Below, one piece after another: positions 4,101 through 9,917 of a DNA stretch of 9,917 nt; position 1 is the first letter of the stretch, and the number at the start of each line of letters is the position of its first letter. Made by a program: the position numbers and the translations under genes. The notes under the pieces were generated by a model that was not told the origin of the DNA, searched no databases, and saw nothing but the letters and a program-made list of their open reading frames with translations. The stretch is from Methylomonas sp. (GTDB lineage: Bacteria > Pseudomonadota > Gammaproteobacteria > Methylococcales > Methylomonadaceae), in contig JALSIU010000313.1 in the NCBI GenBank assembly GCA_026989715.1, forward strand, positions 1-9,917. Reading direction: 5' to 3'.

Positions 4101-7100
4101 CAAACCATTTATATAAAGCAGGTATCACCAACAGCGTTAATAAGGTTGAGGTGACAAGTCCGCCGACCACTACCGTGGCCAGTGGCTTTTGTACTTCTGA
4201 ACCGGTACCGGATGCCAACAATAAGGGAATCAGCCCTAATGCTGTGGTTACTGCGGTCATTAAAACAGGTCTTACTCTTAAACAAGCCCCTTTAATGGAG
4301 GCTTCATCAATAGAAATACCGTCTTTTACCAGTTGGTTTAAATAGGTCATTAATACCATGCCATTTTCCAGGGCAATACCAAACAAGGCGATAAAACCGA
4401 CTGAGGCAGGTACAGATAGATTTTGCCCGCTGATCCATAAAGCAATCACTCCGCCGACTAATGCCAACGGAATATTCAGTAATATCAACGCGGCATTTTT
4501 AAGCGAGCCAAAACTACTGTAAAGCAATAAAGAAATAATCACTAGCGTAACCGGTATCACAATCGCTAGACGTTTATTGGCTTCTTGTTGCAAGCGGAAC
4601 TGACCGCCCCAGGTTGCATAATACCCCGGTGGTAATTTCACCTGCGCATCCATGGCTTGTTGCGCTTCTTCCACAAATGAGACAATATCGCGTTCAATTA
4701 CATTGGCTTGAATACTGATAAAACGCTGATTATTTTCTCGGGTAATTTGCCGAGGGCCGACAATTTCTTCAATTTTGGCAATTTGTGCCAACGGCACTTT
4801 AATGCCATTAGGCCCACTAATCAGTAAATTACGAATTGCGGCAACACTGTCCCTATCTTGTTTTTGGTAACGCACCAGAATATCGAAACGGCGAATTCCT
4901 TCAAACACTTGTCCCGCCGTAACCCCGCCAATGGCACTGCGAATAACATCTTGCACATCCACCAAGTTAAGGCCATAACGCGCAATGGCGAGGCGATCTG
5001 GGGTAATGACTAATTGCGGCGTACCCGAGACTTGATCCACTTGCACATCGGCAGCCCCCGCCACTTTCTTAATGACTGCCGCAATTTCATCGGCTTTGGT
5101 TTTAAGTTGGGCTAAATCATCGCCAAATAATTTAACCGCTAATTCAGCCCGCACCCCTTCCAGCAATTCATCTACTGTCATTTCAATGGGTTGCGTTAAA
5201 TTGGCGGTGATACCCGGTAATTGTGCGACCGCTTGGCGAATGTCTTTTTCTATCAGTGCCTGATTGCCCGGCTCACGCCAGAGTGCTTTATCTTTAAGAA
5301 TAATATACATTTCTGCCGAGTTAATCGGGTCAGCATGCGCCCCGACTTCCCCGCGCCCAATACGACTGGTAACTTCCGTGACTTCAGGAATTTTTAATAA
5401 TCGCTTTTCCACAATCTGCGTATTGCGTTTACTGGCATTAATGGAAATAGAGGGCGCCATGGTTAAGCGCACCACAATTGTGCCTTCTTGTAATTTTGGC
5501 GTAAATTCAGAGCCTAGAAAGGGGAAAATCCCCATTCCTACCAATAATAACCCTACCGACATGGCCACCGCGACGTTACGATGCTTGACAAAATAGGCAA
5601 CTAGGGGCCGATAAGGTTTTAATAAGGCATTAAGAATGCGCTCATCCATGCCGAGTTTGCCATTATCGGGCGACTGACGGCGCATTAATAATGCTGATAA
5701 AACAGGGGCTAAAAATAGTGCATAAATTAATGAGCCTAACATGGCTAAAGCAACGGTATACGCCAAAGGCCGAAAGGTTTTGCCTTCCACACCTTCTAAG
5801 GTAAACAGGGGTAAAAAGACGATAATAATAATGGCAATGGCAAATAAAATCGGTTGCCCCACTTCACGGCAGGCTCTGCCGACAACCTGCAAACGCGATT
5901 CATCGGGATTTGATTCCCGCAATAGGCGGTCTACATTTTCAACCATCACAATGGTACCATCAACCATCATACCAATGGCAATCGCTAGCCCCCCTAAGGA
6001 CATTAAATTGGCCGACATGTTAAACAATCCCATGGCAATAAAAGCAAACATCACCGAAAAAGGAATGGATAATGCCACCACAAGGCTGGGGCGAAAACCG
6101 CCCATAAAAACCAGAAGCACCAATGCAACTAAAATAATACCTTGTATCAACGCACTATTGACCGTATTGACCGCCGATTCCACAATATCTTTTTGTTGAT
6201 AATACGGCACGATACTCACGCCATCGGGCAAAGTTCTGTTAATTTCCTGAATTTTTTGTTCAACACGCTCAATCACAGTCGATGCATTCGTGCCATAGAG
6301 TTTAATGGCCATGCCGGCAACGACTTCCCCTTCCCCGTTTCGTGTCTGCAAGCCGCGCCGAATCGCACCACCAATTTTTATTTCTGCCAGTTCAGACAGG
6401 TAAACAGGCCGGCCATCGACGGTTTTGACCACAATATTTTCAATATCAGGAATGCCTTGCGCTAAGCCCACCGACCGAATAATAAACTGCTCGCTATTTT
6501 TTTCTAGGTATTGCGCACCGACATTAAGATTATTCGCCCGTACACGCGCCACTAAGTCATTTAAGGTGATGTTATAACGCAATAAAGCATCGGGACGCAC
6601 AACCACATGGAATTGTTTGCTAAAGCCTCCAATGCCTAATACTTCCGTCACCCCGCGTACTGTTTGCAAATTAAATTTAACAATCCAGTCCTGCATGGAA
6701 CGTAAGGCTTCTAAAGAATAGCTTTGAGTATCATCTTTGAGGTAATAAAACAGCACTAAGCCCATGCCGGTTGAAATCGGCCCCATTGATGGCTCGCCGA
6801 AACTGGCAGGTATTTGCGTGCGAGCCGTTTGCAAGCGTTCGCCCACTAATTGCCGCGCAAAGTAGATGCTCATATCATCTTCAAAATAGACATTGACCAC
6901 CGATAAGCCAAAATTCGAGACGGAGCGAATTTTTTCTATGCCGGGTAAGCCTGTCATGGCCGCTTCAACCGGGTAAGTCACATACATTTCAATTTCTTCA
7001 GGTGCTAAGCCGTCCGTAATGGTAAATATTTGTACCAGATTGGGGGAAACGTCCGGAAAGGCATCAACCGGCAAACCTTGATAGCTGCGATAGCCTGTCG

Positions 7101-7173
7101 CAATCACAACCACAGCCAATACCAGCATCAGCAAGCGACTACGCAAGGATAAATTAATTATTTGATTAATCAT
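4087..7173 (-). CDS. czcA: Heavy-metal efflux RND pump, CzcA/CusA family
   Basis: This 1028-residue protein is the proton-driven inner-membrane pump of a tripartite metal exporter. The length and layout are those of HME-RND pumps: TM1 at about 13-30, periplasmic domain with VDAFPDVSP (36-44), TM2-6 (about 341-500) including the AIGMMVDGTIVMVEN segment whose D405 fits the family's proton-relay aspartate, then GSEFTP-x-LQEG (554-564), a second periplasmic domain and TM8-12 with FGIALENGMVLM. The 'DPINSAEMYIILK' stretch looks nearer to CzcA (Co/Zn/Cd) than to CusA (Cu/Ag), but the metal cannot be fixed. The ATG at 7173 is preferred: GGAG lies five bases upstream, and the 15 extra codons from 7218 would read through a stem-loop and add non-family residues. 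The protein is intact and is the last gene of the operon. Confidence 0.9.
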   Translation of the reverse strand: MINQIINLSLRSRLLMLVLAVVVIATGYRSYQGLPVDAFPDVSPNLVQIFTITDGLAPEEIEMYVTYPVEAAMTGLPGIEKIRSVSNFGLSVVNVYFEDDMSIYFARQLVGERLQTARTQIPASFGEPSMGPISTGMGLVLFYYLKDDTQSYSLEALRSMQDWIVKFNLQTVRGVTEVLGIGGFSKQFHVVVRPDALLRYNITLNDLVARVRANNLNVGAQYLEKNSEQFIIRSVGLAQGIPDIENIVVKTVDGRPVYLSELAEIKIGGAIRRGLQTRNGEGEVVAGMAIKLYGTNASTVIERVEQKIQEINRTLPDGVSIVPYYQQKDIVESAVNTVNSALIQGIILVALVLLVFMGGFRPSLVVALSIPFSVMFAFIAMGLFNMSANLMSLGGLAIAIGMMVDGTIVMVENVDRLLRESNPDESRLQVVGRACREVGQPILFAIAIIIIVFLPLFTLEGVEGKTFRPLAYTVALAMLGSLIYALFLAPVLSALLMRRQSPDNGKLGMDERILNALLKPYRPLVAYFVKHRNVAVAMSVGLLLVGMGIFPFLGSEFTPKLQEGTIVVRLTMAPSISINASKRNTQIVEKRLLKIPEVTEVTSRIGRGEVGAHADPINSAEMYIILKDKALWREPGNQALIEKDIRQAVAQLPGITANLTQPIEMTVDELLEGVRAELAVKLFGDDLAQLKTKADEIAAVIKKVAGAADVQVDQVSGTPQLVITPDRLAIARYGLNLVDVQDVIRSAIGGVTAGQVFEGIRRFDILVRYQKQDRDSVAAIRNLLISGPNGIKVPLAQIAKIEEIVGPRQITRENNQRFISIQANVIERDIVSFVEEAQQAMDAQVKLPPGYYATWGGQFRLQQEANKRLAIVIPVTLVIISLLLYSSFGSLKNAALILLNIPLALVGGVIALWISGQNLSVPASVGFIALFGIALENGMVLMTYLNQLVKDGISIDEASIKGACLRVRPVLMTAVTTALGLIPLLLASGTGSEVQKPLATVVVGGLVTSTLLTLLVIPALYKWFAEKD

Positions 7174-7195
7174 AAAATCTCCATAGGAGTATTGT

Positions 7196-7214
7196 AGGCT
7201 GTCAATGACAGCCT
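7196..7214. repeat. Perfect 8-bp stem-loop between czcB and czcA
   Basis: AGGCTGTC (7196-7203) and GACAGCCT (7207-7214) are perfect inverted repeats around AAT. They lie in the 78-base gap after the czcB stop and 23 bases before the czcA start. With no T-run, a terminator is unlikely; an RNA processing or stability element between the cistrons is more plausible. Confidence 0.6.
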
Positions 7215-7251
7215 GCATTTTGTTTGTATATTGCGTTAAAAATAATGCAAT

Positions 7252-8481
7252 TTAATGGCTGTGCCCTTCGCCAAACTCGCTTTTTTGCATCTGTGCTTTT
7301 AAAGAAAAGGCATTTTGACTAACATAGGTTTGCCCTACATGTAACCCTTGCGTAATTTCAATATGTTGCATATCACGATGGCCGACTTGTACCACTTGCG
7401 GCTCAAAATCACCATCTTCATGTTGCACAAAAACAACCGTTTGCCCTGCAATGCTTTGTAATGCGGATAAAGGAACGACGATATGTGCAGCTATTTTTGC
7501 AATGGCTACTTTAGCACTGACAAAAGAACCCGGCCGCCAATCGCCGTTGGGGTTATCAAGCACCACACGCGCTGTTGCGCTACGCGTTTGTTGGTTAAGT
7601 GTTGGACTCATCCAACTAATCACGCCTTGTGTGATCCGTTCTTGACCATTTGCCTCAAAGTGGCTACTAATCAACACCGTCTGCCCTTGCTTAATACGTG
7701 CTAGGTCTTTCTGATAAACGGTTAAATTCACCCAGACTTGCGAGAGGTCAGCGACCGTAAAACTACGGGTATTGGTGCTTAAGACTTCACCTTGCACGGC
7801 ATGTTTTTCAATAATTACACCGGTTGCAGGGGCGCGTAGTTCATATAAGGTTAAATCTTTATCCGTACTGTGCAAAACAGAGCGCACGGCTTGTTGCGAT
7901 AAGCCGAGTGCTAATAGCCGTTGTTGTGCCGCTTTACGTTTAATCGACATTTCTGCTTGCGCTTGTTTGGCTACAAAGTAATTGCGTTTTGCGGTAATTT
8001 TTTCTTTATACAGCTTGGTTTCCCGCTGCAAATTACTATTGGCTAATTTCAATAAACTATCTGCGGCGACAAATTGTGCTTTGGCATCCGCTAAATCACG
8101 ACTGGATAAGACGGCTAATAATTCGCCTACTTGCACAGAATCGCCTAAGTGTCGGTAAACTTTACGCACCACACCGGCAACACGCGGCACGACATGGTAC
8201 AAACGCTCAGGTGCAACAATAATTTCACCGGTTAAATCCAGTGATTTATTAATAAATCCGGGTTGTGCCTGCGCCAGTTTAATATTGAATTCTTGCAACT
8301 CCGTGTTAGAAAATTTTAATGCCTCTTCTTCATGACCTTCATGCGCATCATGTCCACCCTGCTCTGCATGTGAGTCACTACCATGCTCATGCTCATGTTC
8401 TTCTGCAAAAACAAAAGGCTGATACGTCAACAGCATGCTTAAAGAAAAGATTAAAGCGACGATATTCTTTATCTGCTTCAT
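7252..8481 (-). CDS. czcB: Periplasmic adaptor of the metal efflux RND pump
   Basis: This 409-residue membrane-fusion protein links the pump to the outer-membrane channel. A signal peptide is evident (residues 1-26, ending VFA before EE). Next comes a histidine-rich stretch with seven histidines in residues 29-50, and the protein ends GHSH. Both are typical of CzcB-type adaptors and suggest binding of Zn, Co, Cd or Ni. The core has the two lipoyl-like halves (about 88-128 with PRVAGVV, and 209-247 with RAPATGVI), an intervening alpha-hairpin (129-205), a beta-barrel and a membrane-proximal domain. The start codon overlaps the czcC stop as ATGA, and AGGGG lies about eight bases upstream, so translation is coupled to czcC. 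The family call is firm; the metal is inferred. Confidence 0.9.
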   Translation of the reverse strand: MKQIKNIVALIFSLSMLLTYQPFVFAEEHEHEHGSDSHAEQGGHDAHEGHEEEALKFSNTELQEFNIKLAQAQPGFINKSLDLTGEIIVAPERLYHVVPRVAGVVRKVYRHLGDSVQVGELLAVLSSRDLADAKAQFVAADSLLKLANSNLQRETKLYKEKITAKRNYFVAKQAQAEMSIKRKAAQQRLLALGLSQQAVRSVLHSTDKDLTLYELRAPATGVIIEKHAVQGEVLSTNTRSFTVADLSQVWVNLTVYQKDLARIKQGQTVLISSHFEANGQERITQGVISWMSPTLNQQTRSATARVVLDNPNGDWRPGSFVSAKVAIAKIAAHIVVPLSALQSIAGQTVVFVQHEDGDFEPQVVQVGHRDMQHIEITQGLHVGQTYVSQNAFSLKAQMQKSEFGEGHSH

Positions 8482-9833
8482 TGTATAGCCCCTATTTTAT
8501 TTGCAGAAGTAGGGTTTAAAGCCCCACCAATTAAGCGTTCAATTTTTGCCACATTCAGATGATAATTTGCCTGTGCTTGTAAATACTGCGTTTTAACCCT
8601 GACCAAAGTGCGTTGTGCATCCAGTACTTGTAAAAAAGCAAACTCTCCCAAACGATAACCACGGCTTGCGGCATTAAACGCACTTTCAGCCCCAGGAATC
8701 ACATCACGCCTTAGCGTTGTAATTTCCCTATAAGCCGTATCTAGTTGCCGATAAACGACTTGCAATTCTGTCATGGTATTGATTTCCACATTACGGCGTT
8801 CATCTTGCGCTTTATACAAACGCTGTTCAGCCGCCAAAATACTGCCCTGATTACGATTGAAGATAGGGAGTGCTATGGAAAATCCTGCATTTAAGTTGTA
8901 ATCATTACCATCAAGATAGGCGTTCGTGCCCAAATTAAAGGTAACATCGGGTATCGCATTGGATTTTTGCAACGCAATGAATGCTTGACGCTGATCCATT
9001 TCGGTTGTCCAGCGCGCTAAATCAGGGTTTTCAGTGATACGTTGTATTAAGCTATCTAATGCAGGGAGCGGCGAAATGGCCTCTAAATCTCCCTGTACAG
9101 ACTTAAAGATGGCCTGTGTGCTTCCCCAGCTATTTGCCAAACGTAGGCGACTCGCGGTCAATTGCTGTTGTGCACGTTGCCGCTCTATCTGTGCAGAGGC
9201 TTGAATCACTCTTGCTTTGGTTTCTTCCAGCGGCGGCACACTACCGGAGCGTACTTTTACGGCAGAAATATTGACGACTTGCTTGGCTAAATTTAATAAT
9301 TTATCAGCCAATAATAAGCGTTGTTGTGTGGCCAATACGGTAATATAAGCCTGTGTAACCTGCGTCAACACATTCATGCGTTGCGCTTCATAGTCCCAGC
9401 CGGCCAGATGTTGATTTAACTGCGCCAATTCCGTTCTGGCGGCACGCTTGCCACCTAATTCGACCAATTGACTTAATTGCAACGTAATCACATCCCCATC
9501 CGCTCCTTTAAAGCGATTATTGCCAAAGTTTGACGCTTGTACGCCAAAAGTGGGGTTAGGTAATAAATTGGCTTGTAAAGCGGCCGCTTCCCGGGCACGA
9601 ATTTCTTGCGAAAAGGCAGCAAGGCTTGGATTTTTTGTTAATGCCAATGCGAGTGCTTGTGATAACAACAGATTTCCTGTCGGCTCTATCGCAATTTCCT
9701 CAGGTGCTGCGGTGTCGCTAACCGCGCTTACCGGTAGTGGGGGGGTATTAAGCATTTCTTCAGCACCTACCGAAAAAACGGATAAACAGCCCCCTAAGCC
9801 AGTGAGCACACTTATTTTTACTATTGGGTTCAT
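8478..9833 (-). CDS. czcC: TolC-family outer-membrane factor of the metal efflux pump
   Basis: This 451-residue protein is the outer-membrane channel of the system. The N-terminal hydrophobic stretch (residues 4-24, ending SVGA before EE) is an export signal. LGGC at 13-16 is a near-lipobox, so lipidation is possible but does not fit the strict pattern. Two outer-membrane-factor repeats follow, with LPNP (91-94), QLVELGGKR (122-130), a VRSGSVPPLEETKAR block (194-208), LPIFNRNQG in the second half and a C-terminal Y-x-LGEFAFLQVLDAQRTL stretch. The central helices are long and heptad-rich, as in TolC. AAGGAGG lies four bases before the ATG, a strong site for the first gene of the operon. The stop overlaps the adaptor start. 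The protein is intact, with normal family length. Confidence 0.9.
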   Translation of the reverse strand: MNPIVKISVLTGLGGCLSVFSVGAEEMLNTPPLPVSAVSDTAAPEEIAIEPTGNLLLSQALALALTKNPSLAAFSQEIRAREAAALQANLLPNPTFGVQASNFGNNRFKGADGDVITLQLSQLVELGGKRAARTELAQLNQHLAGWDYEAQRMNVLTQVTQAYITVLATQQRLLLADKLLNLAKQVVNISAVKVRSGSVPPLEETKARVIQASAQIERQRAQQQLTASRLRLANSWGSTQAIFKSVQGDLEAISPLPALDSLIQRITENPDLARWTTEMDQRQAFIALQKSNAIPDVTFNLGTNAYLDGNDYNLNAGFSIALPIFNRNQGSILAAEQRLYKAQDERRNVEINTMTELQVVYRQLDTAYREITTLRRDVIPGAESAFNAASRGYRLGEFAFLQVLDAQRTLVRVKTQYLQAQANYHLNVAKIERLIGGALNPTSANKIGAIQ

Positions 9834-9861
9834 TGAACCTCCTTATTTAAAAAAACATAAT

Positions 9862-9878
9862 TTCAAGTAAAACTTGAA
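9862..9878. promoter_or_regulatory. Operator-like dyad upstream of the czcCBA operon
   Basis: TTCAAGT (9862-9868) and ACTTGAA (9872-9878) are perfect inverted repeats separated by AAA, beginning 29 bases before the czcC start. The size and position fit a site for a dimeric regulator such as an ArsR- or MerR-type metal sensor, though none is encoded in the window. A leader hairpin is the alternative. Confidence 0.5.
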
Positions 9879-9917
9879 CAATGAAATCAAGGAGGCGTTA
9901 GATAGATAGAGAAAGTG

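Noticed and set aside
4151..6465. Several plus-strand open frames within the pump gene
   Set aside because: All lie antisense to a full-length, well-conserved RND pump and show no domain or start signal.
7174..7218. Upstream ATG for the pump at 7218
   Set aside because: It would place the perfect 8-bp stem-loop inside the coding region and add 15 residues not seen in the family; the ATG at 7173 has GGAG five bases before it.
8319..8519. Histidine-rich plus-strand open frame
   Set aside because: It is the antisense of the histidine-rich N-terminus of the adaptor gene; CAT and ATG codons are mutual reverse complements, which explains the composition. No ribosome site is seen.
9880..9917. Possible divergent plus-strand gene start near the right edge (AAGGAGG followed by a distant GTG)
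   Set aside because: The GTG at 9915 is about 18 bases from the ribosome-like site and only one codon is visible, so a gene cannot be supported.

Overview
The window reads as a low- to mid-GC gammaproteobacterium. The paired type IVa pilins, the TfpX/TfpZ-type pilin accessory protein, the CzcCBA-type efflux cluster and the many small coiled-coil and DUF4160/DUF2442 genes would suit a Thiotrichales or Beggiatoa-like sulfur oxidiser. That placement is inference from gene style; no rRNA or marker gene is present.

Layout. (1) Positions 1-93, minus strand: the first 31 codons of an unrecognised gene with an extended -10 promoter. (2) 264-989, plus strand: a compact three-gene operon with a 61-aa coiled-coil/single-TM protein, a DUF4160 protein and a DUF2442 protein. 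(3) 990-1316: a 327-base regulatory gap holding a degenerate interspersed repeat, a hairpin, a possible activator-binding dyad and a sigma-54 promoter with correct -24/-12 spacing. (4) 1317-3164, plus strand: two tandem divergent type IVa prepilin genes, then a tfpZ-like accessory gene with its own sigma-70 promoter. (5) 3202-3404: a truncated copy of the gene at the window's left end, duplicated together with its promoter, followed by a REP-like inverted repeat. (6) 3418-3963, minus strand: a tail-anchored coiled-coil protein whose middle is six near-identical 33-bp (11-residue) repeats. (7) 4087-9833, minus strand: a complete heavy-metal RND efflux operon in the order outer-membrane factor, periplasmic adaptor, inner-membrane pump (czcC-czcB-czcA).

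How the parts work together. The pilin block encodes alternative or mixed major pilin subunits plus a membrane protein of a family that helps pilin assembly. It probably answers to an RpoN/PilR-type system, although no regulator is in the window. The efflux block makes a tripartite pump spanning both membranes. CzcC and CzcB are translationally coupled by an ATGA overlap, a perfect stem-loop lies between czcB and czcA, and an operator-like dyad sits just upstream of czcC. Histidine-rich stretches at both ends of the adaptor fit divalent metal binding, but the exact metal cannot be read from sequence.

The least explained material is the set of small coiled-coil/TM genes and the promoter-plus-N-terminus duplication. 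No complete undescribed defence or mobile system is visible.
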